Source of the DNA: Deltaproteobacteria bacterium
GTDB taxonomy: Bacteria; Bdellovibrionota_B; Oligoflexia; Oligoflexales; Bog-1112
DNA length: 64,000 nucleotides
NCBI GenBank assembly: GCA_016186945.1
Contig: JACPKR010000008.1
Coordinates: 39,872 to 103,871 of the forward strand
Direction: 5' to 3'
Shown: positions 51,467 to 59,728 of the stretch, one piece after another
Position numbering within the stretch: position 1 is the stretch's first letter
How the letters are laid out: the number at the start of each line of letters is the position of its first letter
Position numbers and translations under genes: made by a program
Notes under the pieces: model-generated
Told to the model about the DNA's origin: nothing
The model's input: the letters and a program-made list of their open reading frames with translations, nothing else
The model's database searches: none

Positions 51467-52897
51467 ATGAAATGGGATTACGCTCCAGCCCCAGAGTCTA
51501 CAGCACTTATTAAACTTAAGCCGAAGTACGATCTCTTCATCGACGGTAAATTTGTAAAACCGCACTCTCGCAAATATTTCGATACCATCAACCCTGCGAC
51601 TGAAGAAAAACTGAGTGAAGTCGCTCTGGCCGACCAGACGGATATCGACCTTGCCGTAAAGGCTGCGCGGAAAGCCTATGAGAAATCGTGGTCGAAACTC
51701 AAACCCATCGAACGTGCGAAATACATCTACCGCATCGCTCGCCAGCTTCAGGAAAAAGCAAGGGAATTTGCGATCGTCGAAAGTATGGACGGGGGCAAAC
51801 CGATCCGAGAATCGCGCGACATCGACGTTCCTCTAGCACTTGCTCATTTCTTCTACCACGCCGGCTGGGCAGACAAACTTGAATATGCCCTGCCTCATAG
51901 AAAACCCAGGGCGCTAGGTGTAGCCGCACAAATCATTCCGTGGAATTTCCCGCTACTGATGGCAGCCTGGAAAATCGCCCCTGCGCTTGCTTGCGGAAAC
52001 ACGGTTGTTCTCAAACCTGCAGAAACAACTCCCCTCACGGCAATGCTTCTGGCTCAGCTCATCCAGGAAGCAGACTTGCCCCCGGGAGTCGTCAACATCG
52101 TCACAGGCTTCGGAGACACGGGCGCCCAACTCGTGCAACACCCTGACGTAGACAAGGTCGCCTTCACCGGCTCGACAGAAGTAGGTAAGCTCATCGCCCA
52201 AGCAGTGGCAGGAACCAACAAACGCCTGACCCTTGAACTGGGAGGAAAAGCGGCGAATATAATTTTCGAAGACGCCCCCCTCGACCAAGCTGTGGAAGGG
52301 ATTATCAACGGTATCTACTTTAATCAGGGCCACGTTTGCTGTGCCGGTTCACGTCTGCTCATCCAAGAAGGTGTAGTAGAGACTGTTATACAGAAATTAA
52401 AAGACCGCATGGCCACCCTGCGGGTGGGTGACCCGCTCGACAAAAATACCGACGTGGGTGCCATCAATTCCATGGAGCAAGTCAAGAAGATCAAAAGCCT
52501 GGTTAAGTCGGGTATCGACGAAGGTTGTGAGTTCTACCAGCAGCCTTGCAAAGTTCCAGACAAGGGGTTTTGGTTCGCCCCCAGCTTCTTCACTAAGGTG
52601 GCCCAGTCGCACCGCATCGCCAACGAAGAGATTTTCGGCCCCGTTCTTGCGATCCTCACGTTTCGCACCCCTGAGGAAGCTGCGGAAAAAGCAAACAACA
52701 CCGCCTTCGGCCTGTCTGCAGGCGTATGGACCGACAAAGGCTCAAAGATTTTCAAGCTCTCCAAGGCAATGCGCGCGGGTGTCGTGTGGGCAAACACCTA
52801 CAATAAGTTCGACCCCACAAGTCCGTTCGGAGGTTACAAGGAGTCGGGCTACGGGCGAGAGGGAGGACTTCATGGCCTGAAAGGGTACCTGCGATGA
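51467..52897 (+). CDS. NAD-dependent aldehyde dehydrogenase (catalytic half)
   Basis: 476 residues with every ALDH landmark: PWNFPLLMAAWKIAPALACG, KPAETTPLTA, FTGSTEVGK, the general base in LELGGKAANI and the nucleophile region GHVCCAGSRL, then EEIFGPVL. The likely substrate is acetaldehyde from DeoC. It overlaps the next gene by ATGA. The combination of a complete ALDH with a following nucleotide-binding-only half resembles ALDH16, in which both are one chain. Confidence 0.93.
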   Translation: MKWDYAPAPESTALIKLKPKYDLFIDGKFVKPHSRKYFDTINPATEEKLSEVALADQTDIDLAVKAARKAYEKSWSKLKPIERAKYIYRIARQLQEKAREFAIVESMDGGKPIRESRDIDVPLALAHFFYHAGWADKLEYALPHRKPRALGVAAQIIPWNFPLLMAAWKIAPALACGNTVVLKPAETTPLTAMLLAQLIQEADLPPGVVNIVTGFGDTGAQLVQHPDVDKVAFTGSTEVGKLIAQAVAGTNKRLTLELGGKAANIIFEDAPLDQAVEGIINGIYFNQGHVCCAGSRLLIQEGVVETVIQKLKDRMATLRVGDPLDKNTDVGAINSMEQVKKIKSLVKSGIDEGCEFYQQPCKVPDKGFWFAPSFFTKVAQSHRIANEEIFGPVLAILTFRTPEEAAEKANNTAFGLSAGVWTDKGSKIFKLSKAMRAGVVWANTYNKFDPTSPFGGYKESGYGREGGLHGLKGYLR

Positions 52898-53769
52898 AAC
52901 GAACAAACGTTCTCAAAACTTACAAACTTTTTATCAATGGCCAATTTCCCCGCAGTGAGTCGGGTCACTACTTCCAGGTGAAAGATCCCGAGACGAAAAA
53001 GATACTCGCTAATCTTGCCCGGGCCTCACGAAAAGATTTACGAGATGCGGTGAAAGCCGCGCGTGGAGCCTTCCCTTCTTGGTCAGGGAAAACAGCATAC
53101 AATCGCGGGCAAATTCTTTACCGCATTGCAGAGATGCTGGAAGCCAGACGGACCGAATTCGCGGAGGCCATTATCGCAAGTACAGGGGCGAAACGTTCAC
53201 AAGCCGATGACGAGGTAAGTGTCAGCATCGACCGAATGATATGGTACGCAGGATGGGCGGATAAATTTTCACAAGTGTTCAGCTCAGTAAACCCTGTGGC
53301 CCTGCCCTACTTCAACTTCACTATGCCCGAAGCTATGGGTGTCGTGGGAATTGTCGCAGCAGATGAACTGTCGCTACTTCCCCTTGTTTCGCAACTTGCT
53401 CCCGCAATCGTATCGGGAAACACAAGTCTTGTACTTGCCTCGGACAGCTTTCCCCTACCAGCTATTCTCTTCGCTGAAGTCTTGGCAACATCTGACGTCC
53501 CCCCAGGGGTGATCAACATCTTGACCGGACCTAGGAAGGAACTTCTCCCCCACCTTGCTAAGCACATGGATGTCAACGCTGTTCACTATGTGGGCCAGAA
53601 CTCGGAAACACGGAAGCTTCTACAGACCGAAGGGGCTGCGAACGTCAAACGCATCATCGCCAGTGAAAAACCAAACGGCGACGGATGGTTTTCAGAGAAA
53701 GCTCAATCTCCCTACCTCATAGAAGCGTTCGTGGAAATGAAGACTACCTGGCACCCCGTAGGGACTTAG
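52894..53769 (+). CDS. Truncated aldehyde dehydrogenase-like protein (no catalytic cysteine)
   Basis: 291 residues covering only the N-terminal NAD-binding-like part of an ALDH. YKLFINGQF, DPETKKILA and LPPGVxN-like VPPGVINILTGP are recognisable. The PWNFP motif is replaced by AADELSLLP, ELGGK is lost, and the whole catalytic domain including the cysteine is absent. The end is clean and the frame intact, which argues for a conserved partner subunit, not decay. ATGA coupling to the catalytic ALDH supports an obligate complex. Another reading is a recent deletion. Confidence 0.85.
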   Translation: MKRTNVLKTYKLFINGQFPRSESGHYFQVKDPETKKILANLARASRKDLRDAVKAARGAFPSWSGKTAYNRGQILYRIAEMLEARRTEFAEAIIASTGAKRSQADDEVSVSIDRMIWYAGWADKFSQVFSSVNPVALPYFNFTMPEAMGVVGIVAADELSLLPLVSQLAPAIVSGNTSLVLASDSFPLPAILFAEVLATSDVPPGVINILTGPRKELLPHLAKHMDVNAVHYVGQNSETRKLLQTEGAANVKRIIASEKPNGDGWFSEKAQSPYLIEAFVEMKTTWHPVGT

Positions 53770-53789
53770 ACCTTCGTTCGTCTTGACGG

Positions 53790-53928
53790 ACTAAGCCACT
53801 TGGGGCAAGGAGGTGGTTTGGAGGAAACTGCGCAGCTGGTTCCTCCAAGAAATCCGGGGGAGGCGACGCTTCCCTCGCCCCCCCAAACCCCCCTCTCCCT
53901 ATTTGCCCCAAGTGGCTTACGCATTACC
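53790..53928 (+). repeat. Full-length family A repeat
   Basis: CTAAGCCACTTGGGGCAAGG to TTTGCCCCAAGTGGCTTACG plus CATTAC. A1 and A2 (GGGGGAGGCGACGCTTCCC variant) are intact. It lies between the convergent ALDH and lipoprotein genes. Confidence 0.93.
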
Positions 53929-53941
53929 TACGTCCCCCTGC

Positions 53942-55585
53942 TTAGGTTGACGATACGAGGGATTCCCGAATGCTAATCACCGATTCTTTCTCTTCCTTGA
54001 TCTTGCGGTAAAGAGCAGCAAGCTCAGAGACAAGGTTCATGCCCTCTGCTAACCTGTACGCATTGGCATCAAGACTGGCCAAAGTCTTAAAATGACTTGC
54101 GGTGAAAACTGCAGAAAAGAGTGACATAGCAACACCCGTCCATTTTTTTACACGACCTGCATTGACCCAACCTATTTGCTCATTAGGCTTAAGTTTGACT
54201 GTCTGAGCGGTTCTAATATGTACCTGCAAAATCTCTTGGCGACTTGTCCAAGCTTTGAAATCCTGATACTCCGCTTTTCTCCTAACCCAGTCGTCTTTGA
54301 AGAAATTGAGGCGTTCCCTTATCGTTCCAATGGCATCATAGTATGTCTTCTCGTTTGTACCGAGCCACTTTACCTGAGCGGTCGCTGCTAGGCTTCTAGT
54401 AGCTCGATAGTTCTCCCAGATACCTCTCTGAATCTCTTCTAACCGGTTATCAAGGGTCAACACCGTATTTTGATAATAGCTGATATCAGCAATACGATCC
54501 GGATTAATAATAAAATCAGCTCCCGGAAGCAGATGTCGCCTTAAAAAAGTTTTAACTTGCGGCGTTTTAATGTCTGCATCCAAGCTTTGCAATTTGTTGT
54601 TAAAATCTATCACTGCCTTATTGATATAATCCTGCACTGCCTCCCATTCTCGGCTCAATTTTCGCATATTATCCTGAAGTCTGCTTGATTCCTGAACCCA
54701 TTTGGCATATTCGTCAAAGTCAGCTTGCTTTTCTCGCTTGGCTTCCCATTCCTTCTCCTGGTAAAACCCTCGGTAGGTCATCAGGATACCTCCGGCAAAG
54801 CCGACTGCTCCCATCCCTAACAACACTCCTGCATAAACGCGCTCAAGAGTTATCGAGAGATCGCTTTTCTTTTTTTCTTCTTTCTCTTCATTTTCGCTTT
54901 CGCTGGTGCTTGTAAGTTTTTCGGACGTTTCTTTTTCGAGTTCGGTAGAAATATTGCTGAGCATGACTGCCGAGCAAAGCTCAGGAGACACCTCATCTAG
55001 TTGACGTTGCATCATTTTGCCGGTTTCTGTCTCCTTGGCGTCAGGATTTTCCTCTAGGTAGCGACGCATCACATCTCGGGAGGTCTGGCAATATTCTCGA
55101 ATACGCGCTTCGTGTTCATAGATCTGAAGCAACCGTGCGTGCTTTTCAGGGTCGTTGGGAGCTTGATAAAAGCTGTGAGGCCCTGACCATTCTCCACATG
55201 TTTGTGCTTTGGCAGTACACCCTCTGATAAAGATATTAACCACGCCACTTTGTTTGAGAGGAAAATCATCGACTCCCTCGATAAAACTGTAGGGATTTTC
55301 CTGAGTGGGATCACATTGGGGAGCCAATGTATCAGTGCAAACTGCCATCTGGTATAGCTGAACGGCATCCCCTCCTTGCGCAGAAATTGCTAATCCATTG
55401 AGTCCCTCCACCAGCGAAACAGGTGTGAGACTCACTTTTTTCACAGCTAATGTCTCGGCGGAAGCCTGTGCTTGCAAAAAAGCTGCTTTTTCAATACTTG
55501 GCATGTCGTCAACTCGTGCCTTCCTCACCTGACAGGAGGCTGAAAGCAATGCCAAGACAGCAATCAAACGAGAGGCCTTGTACAT
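53942..55585 (-). CDS. Lipoprotein with internal membrane helix and coiled coil
   Basis: 547 residues. Lipobox LLSASC near residue 18. Residues 50-130 look like an Fn3-like domain with cysteine pairs. A strongly charged Glu/Lys stretch (EKETSEKLTS...EKEEKKKSD) precedes a hydrophobic helix (VYAGVLLGMGAVGFAGGILM, about 250-270). A long coiled-coil region (about 275-400) and a second helical part follow. No family recognised. The mix of lipid anchor, membrane helix and coiled coil suggests an envelope-spanning structural role. Confidence 0.7.
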   Translation of the reverse strand: MYKASRLIAVLALLSASCQVRKARVDDMPSIEKAAFLQAQASAETLAVKKVSLTPVSLVEGLNGLAISAQGGDAVQLYQMAVCTDTLAPQCDPTQENPYSFIEGVDDFPLKQSGVVNIFIRGCTAKAQTCGEWSGPHSFYQAPNDPEKHARLLQIYEHEARIREYCQTSRDVMRRYLEENPDAKETETGKMMQRQLDEVSPELCSAVMLSNISTELEKETSEKLTSTSESENEEKEEKKKSDLSITLERVYAGVLLGMGAVGFAGGILMTYRGFYQEKEWEAKREKQADFDEYAKWVQESSRLQDNMRKLSREWEAVQDYINKAVIDFNNKLQSLDADIKTPQVKTFLRRHLLPGADFIINPDRIADISYYQNTVLTLDNRLEEIQRGIWENYRATRSLAATAQVKWLGTNEKTYYDAIGTIRERLNFFKDDWVRRKAEYQDFKAWTSRQEILQVHIRTAQTVKLKPNEQIGWVNAGRVKKWTGVAMSLFSAVFTASHFKTLASLDANAYRLAEGMNLVSELAALYRKIKEEKESVISIRESLVSST

Positions 55586-55664
55586 AAACGTTCCCTGGAG
55601 AGTTTGGATGATCTTACAATCGTATATCGTAAATCAATCCACCTCCACACATTTCCAGCTGCTG

Positions 55665-55795
55665 GCGTAATGCGTAAGCCACTTGGGGCAAATAGGGAGA
55701 GGGGGGTTTGGGGGGGCGAGTGAAGCGTCGCCTCCCCCGGATTTCTTGGAGGAACCAGCTGCGCAGTTTCCTCCAAACCACCTCCTTGCCCCAAT
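55665..55795 (-). repeat. Family A repeat, inverted internal order
   Basis: Left arm CGTAATGCGTAAGCCACTTG is followed by reverse A2 and reverse A1, ending CTCCTTGCCCCAA; the outermost right arm is lost. Confidence 0.92.
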
Positions 55796-55840
55796 GATTG
55801 GGTCCATGGGTTTTCTAGGCTCCTTTACTACGTTTTCAGC

Positions 55841-57013
55841 CTAGTCTCCTCGACCTGCCGTATGCTCAGCGAGCAAGGTCGCCAAAGATTGAACTCTCAC
55901 CCGTCCGGAAAAGAGCGGAAAAGAGTCCGATTCAGGAGTCACAACATGAAGCGTATTGATTGCCAAACTGTCCATCGTCCTTTGCAGATGAGAATCTAAG
56001 TTTGGATTTGAGGAAGTTTTAAATTCAAACGCTTGCAGTTTCCCACGTTTTGAAAAAAGAAGGTCAATTTCCTCACCTTGATGGCTGCGGAAAAAGCCAA
56101 TGGGGGGCTTTGGTTGGAAGCGCTCCAGGATGTGTCTTATGGCAAATCCTTCCCACACACTGCCAAAGCCAGGATGATTGTACAAATCACTAAATTCTTC
56201 CAAATCAAGAAGACTATTAAAGACACCTGAATCGGAGAGATAATATTTTGCCGCCTTGACCAAGCGTTTCTTAAGGTTAACTTCGTATGGATCTAAGCGA
56301 AAAAGCATGAACGATCCTGTAAGAATATCAAGATATCTCTTTATCGTGGGGTGAGTGACGTCTAAGGATTGCCCCAATTTCGAGTAGTTCATCACCTGAC
56401 CATTACAATGAGCAAGCATCAACCACAGCCTACGCATGAGCGAAGGAGAGCAGTCGAAGCCCATCAAACTCAGATCTCTTTCCATAAAAGTCGAGAGAAA
56501 GTTCTCACGCCAAGAAAGGCTAACTTGACTGTTCTTAGCAAACAAGCTGTCAGGAAACCCGCCCCGTTCAAGGAGCACACGCCACGAAAATTTTTTATGG
56601 CTCATTTCATCAATAAAAAATGGTTTAAGCTCATGGTAAGCGATCCTGCCCGCCAAGGTTTCAGATGCCTGTCTTAAAAGCTCGGGAGAAGTCGAACCAA
56701 GAACCAGAAAGCGACCGGGTCGACGCCGCTCGTCGACGAGTGACCTGAGAACTGGAAATATTTCAGGCCGGCGCTGCACCTCATCCAGGCAAATAAGTTT
56801 ACCCTGGTGCTCGCGAAGGAAGAACTGGGCGTCAGTCAGCCTTGCCAAATCAGACGGCCGTTCTAAGTCCAAATAAAGGGAATCCGCGAAATCCCTGCAA
56901 ATTGTCTTCGCAAGTGTCGTTTTTCCAACTTGCCTCGGGCCCAGGATCCCAACAACCGGAAATGAAGATAGACTCTCCCTGACACTTGATTCTATTTTTC
57001 TTTTTATTTCCAT
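55841..57013 (-). CDS. AAA+ ATPase with C-terminal DUF4143 domain
   Basis: 390 residues from the ATG at 57013. Walker A GPRQVGKTT (25-33), Walker B LICLDEVQR and the sensor VLGSTSPELLRQ. GRIAYHELKPFFIDE, LERGGFPDSL and the C-terminal GEEIDLLFSKRGKLQAFEFK (D...ExK-like core) mark the AAA_14/DUF4143 class. It is only distantly similar to the ATPase at the left edge. An in-frame TTG at 57058 would extend it. Single-gene unit. Confidence 0.87.
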   Translation of the reverse strand: MEIKRKIESSVRESLSSFPVVGILGPRQVGKTTLAKTICRDFADSLYLDLERPSDLARLTDAQFFLREHQGKLICLDEVQRRPEIFPVLRSLVDERRRPGRFLVLGSTSPELLRQASETLAGRIAYHELKPFFIDEMSHKKFSWRVLLERGGFPDSLFAKNSQVSLSWRENFLSTFMERDLSLMGFDCSPSLMRRLWLMLAHCNGQVMNYSKLGQSLDVTHPTIKRYLDILTGSFMLFRLDPYEVNLKKRLVKAAKYYLSDSGVFNSLLDLEEFSDLYNHPGFGSVWEGFAIRHILERFQPKPPIGFFRSHQGEEIDLLFSKRGKLQAFEFKTSSNPNLDSHLQRTMDSLAINTLHVVTPESDSFPLFSGRVRVQSLATLLAEHTAGRGD

Positions 57014-57087
57014 CCGTTGGCGTTCTTTCAGTATGAAAATTGAAAATGCGGGTTTCAATTTTCATGATAAGCGAATTTGGCGGAAGG

Positions 57088-57168
57088 TCAATATCTAAAG
57101 TTTTTTGGGGGGAGGTGTGGAGGGGAACTTTTTTTCAAAAAAGGTCCTCTCCACAAATTCTATTTCTC
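57088..57168 (-). repeat. Family B repeat, reverse
   Basis: TCAATATCTAAAGTTTTTTG through AAAGGTCCTCTCCACAAATT. The pgpA stop codon falls inside its last bases. Confidence 0.9.
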
Positions 57169-57636
57169 AAAGATCCACAGCACGAAAGCTGCAGCCCCTC
57201 CCGCGAGGATATCGTCGAAAAGAGTGGCGAAGGGATGGTGCCAGCGTCGATCGACTACGCGAATAGGCCAGGGTTTGATGATGTCGAAAGTTCGAAAGAG
57301 GACAAAACCCAGGAGCAAATTCCCCCACACGGGTGCAAACCATACGGAGGTCAGAAACTGCCCTACAACCTCGTCAATGACAATACGTCCGTCATCGTGG
57401 GGCCATGATGTTTCGATACCCCGTATGGAAATGTGAGCAAATACCGCGAGTGCCACTCCAAGAAGCGTCGCCGAAACCAGAAAGGAACTCGTCACCCCTC
57501 CCCACATTGCTTTAAGCAGAAGGTGGAAGAAGGCTGCCAAGAGAAGGCCCACCAGTGATCCCCAGGTCCCTGGGAAAAACCTTAGCTCCCCCAGACCACC
57601 GACTGTGACGATAAGGCGTGCGGTTTTCGTCTTCAA
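57160..57636 (-). CDS. pgpA: Phosphatidylglycerophosphatase A
   Basis: 158 residues, membrane protein. RFFPGTWGSLVGLLLA, DDGRIVIDEVVGQF, FDIIKPWPIRVVD and DDILAGGAAA are the PgpA signature with its metal-binding aspartates and glutamate. It removes phosphate from PGP to give phosphatidylglycerol. Its ATG overlaps the BCCP gene by 4 bases, so it is translated with the carboxylase operon. Its stop lies in a family B repeat. Confidence 0.93.
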   Translation of the reverse strand: MKTKTARLIVTVGGLGELRFFPGTWGSLVGLLLAAFFHLLLKAMWGGVTSSFLVSATLLGVALAVFAHISIRGIETSWPHDDGRIVIDEVVGQFLTSVWFAPVWGNLLLGFVLFRTFDIIKPWPIRVVDRRWHHPFATLFDDILAGGAAAFVLWIFEK

Positions 57637-58199
57637 GTTTCTATCTCTGGTGCGGTTGAAAACAAAGCATCCCCCATTGTAATCTTCCCCTTGTCTTTAA
57701 CATAAATGTCACGAACGACCCCTGTCAGTTCGGACAGAATTTTGTTTTCCATCTTCATCGCTTCTATGACGGCAACTTCGTCCCCAGCTTGAATACTGGC
57801 TCCTGGTGTCAAGAAAAGTTTTAGAATGGTACCTGTTAACGGGGAGTGCTGTTTTCCGGGAAGGGCCTTAGGCGTGAATCGTTTTGCCAGGCGTGCCCGG
57901 CTTAACGGGCCAATGTCGGTTTCTACAACTGCCAGACCTGGCCCTGCGATCTGGAAGCGAACCCGCTTCTGTCCGTTGAACGGAAGCTTTTCAAAACTAT
58001 GGTTGCGGACCCGAAAACAGCGCTCCATTGTCGGAAAATCTCCGGTCGACTCCGACACAAAGATAGCCTGATGAACGGGATCCCATCGGAGGAAGAATCG
58101 TTTGCCTCCAACATCTGCGAAAAACTTCTGCTGTGCTACCAAGCACGAGGGAAAGACAGCACGGTACGTTTTCTCTCCAAGTTTTACAAGCCACTCCAC
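57633..58199 (-). CDS. Biotin carboxyl carrier protein of acyl-CoA carboxylase
   Basis: 188 residues. The C-terminal 75 form a biotinyl domain with the biotin-accepting K149 in EAMKMEN. The N-terminal 100 residues resemble the linking domain that joins carrier and carboxylase in propionyl-type alpha chains. Here that alpha chain is split, with biotin carboxylase encoded separately 3 bases upstream. BirA at 15.5 kb would biotinylate it. Confidence 0.92.
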   Translation of the reverse strand: MEWLVKLGEKTYRAVFPSCLVAQQKFFADVGGKRFFLRWDPVHQAIFVSESTGDFPTMERCFRVRNHSFEKLPFNGQKRVRFQIAGPGLAVVETDIGPLSRARLAKRFTPKALPGKQHSPLTGTILKLFLTPGASIQAGDEVAVIEAMKMENKILSELTGVVRDIYVKDKGKITMGDALFSTAPEIET

Positions 58200-58202
58200 T
58201 TG

Positions 58203-59711
58203 CTACTCCCGTTTCGTCGCTTCCGATCGTGCCAGACGTTTCCAATGGCTCTCGCCCACGGGCGGTTCCATCTTGAAATTCGACTCTTCCAAGGTCATCA
58301 AGCCAGCCAGAAGAACACAGACGTCATCGTCGACATGTTCCACCCTCGAGCGAGCTTTGTTTGCAAAGTAGGCCTCTTCATCTGCAATAAAGTGCGTGTG
58401 AATATTCCCTCTTTGGAAAGCGGGATGTATGAGCAGGGCTTCGTGAAAACTGATTGTGTTCGCTACACCTTCCAGGAGAAATTCCTGCAAACTGCTGCGC
58501 ATCCTTGCCATGGCCTCCTCGCGCGTTCGTCCCCAAACCACCAGTTTCGCTAGGAGCGAATCATAGGTCGACGGCACATCGTAGCCGGCTGTCAGGTGTG
58601 TGTCGACCCGTACATGCGGACCCGCGGGCAGGTGAAGGCGCTTGATGCGACCACTTTGCGGCATAAAGCCGCGCGCCGGATCTTCGGCGTTGATCCGAGC
58701 CTCCATCGACCAACCGTGTATCGACAGGTTCTCTTGGCGTATAGATAACGGCTCGCCTCCCGCAATCCGTATCTGCTCGGCAACGATGTCTGTGCCCGTA
58801 ATCATTTCCGTAACGGGGTGTTCCACTTGTATGCGCGTGTTCATTTCCATAAAAAAAAGCTTGTCAGGATTCTCCCCGATAAATTCAACCGTGCCCGTTC
58901 CGTGGTAACCTGCAGCCTGAGCTGCTTTCACAGCTATAGCTCCGTAATGTTCCCGTTGCTCTTTTGAGAGAAAGGCGCTGGGTGCCTCTTCAAACAGTTT
59001 CTGATGCCTGCGTTGAATGCTGCATTCCCGCTCGAAAAGATGGACACCGTTTCCGAATTGATCACAGAAAATCTGAAATTCGATGTGCCGAGGTTTTTGC
59101 AGATAGCTTTCACAGAACACGTCCGCTCGGCCAAAGGCTGCTTGCGCTTCCCGCTGACAACTTTCAAACGCGTCTGCCAGTTCTTTCCTCTGGTTTACAA
59201 TGCGCATCCCACGTCCACCTCCCCCGCCTGCTGCCTTGAGGATAAGGGGGAAGCCGATGCTCTTGGCTATTTCCTCCAATTCCCCCACTCCCGCGATCGC
59301 ATGATCACAGCCAGGCACGATGGGGACACCTTGCTTTTGCATAAGATTGCGCGCCCCGATTTTGTCCCCCATCAGCCGAATTGCCGATGGAGAAGGGCCT
59401 ATGAATTTTGCAGAAGTCTGCGCCTCGATCGCTTCTGCAAACTCTGCATTTTCAGCCAGGAAACCGTAGCCGGGATGAACCCCGTCTGCCCCACTCTCGC
59501 GAATACAACGAATAATCTTGGGGACGTTGAGGTAAGTTTCCAGGGAGTTCTGCCCCGGCAAATGAATGGCAAAGTCAGCAAGCGACACATGCATGCACTG
59601 ACGGTCTACGTCGGAGAAAAGCGCTACACTTTCAATCCCAAGATCACGAAGGGAGCGGATGATCCGCACAGCGATTTCCCCCCGATTGGCTATCAACACT
59701 CGCTTAAACAA
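58203..59711 (-). CDS. Biotin carboxylase subunit of acyl-CoA carboxylase
   Basis: About 502 residues of an ATP-grasp enzyme. FKRVLIANRGEIAVRI, HPGYGFLAEN, the glycine-rich AAGGGGGRGMR, MEMNTRIQVEHPVTEM and SMEARINAEDP are diagnostic. It carboxylates biotin on the carrier protein. The TTG at 59711 is preferred: it starts 17 bases past the previous stop, follows GAGGCGAG and gives the family-standard N-terminus; an ATG at 59786 lies inside the upstream gene. The C-terminal extension past about 450 is short. Confidence 0.92.
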   Translation of the reverse strand: MFKRVLIANRGEIAVRIIRSLRDLGIESVALFSDVDRQCMHVSLADFAIHLPGQNSLETYLNVPKIIRCIRESGADGVHPGYGFLAENAEFAEAIEAQTSAKFIGPSPSAIRLMGDKIGARNLMQKQGVPIVPGCDHAIAGVGELEEIAKSIGFPLILKAAGGGGGRGMRIVNQRKELADAFESCQREAQAAFGRADVFCESYLQKPRHIEFQIFCDQFGNGVHLFERECSIQRRHQKLFEEAPSAFLSKEQREHYGAIAVKAAQAAGYHGTGTVEFIGENPDKLFFMEMNTRIQVEHPVTEMITGTDIVAEQIRIAGGEPLSIRQENLSIHGWSMEARINAEDPARGFMPQSGRIKRLHLPAGPHVRVDTHLTAGYDVPSTYDSLLAKLVVWGRTREEAMARMRSSLQEFLLEGVANTISFHEALLIHPAFQRGNIHTHFIADEEAYFANKARSRVEHVDDDVCVLLAGLMTLEESNFKMEPPVGESHWKRLARSEATKRE

Positions 59712-59728
59712 CGCTCGCCTCGTTTCCT

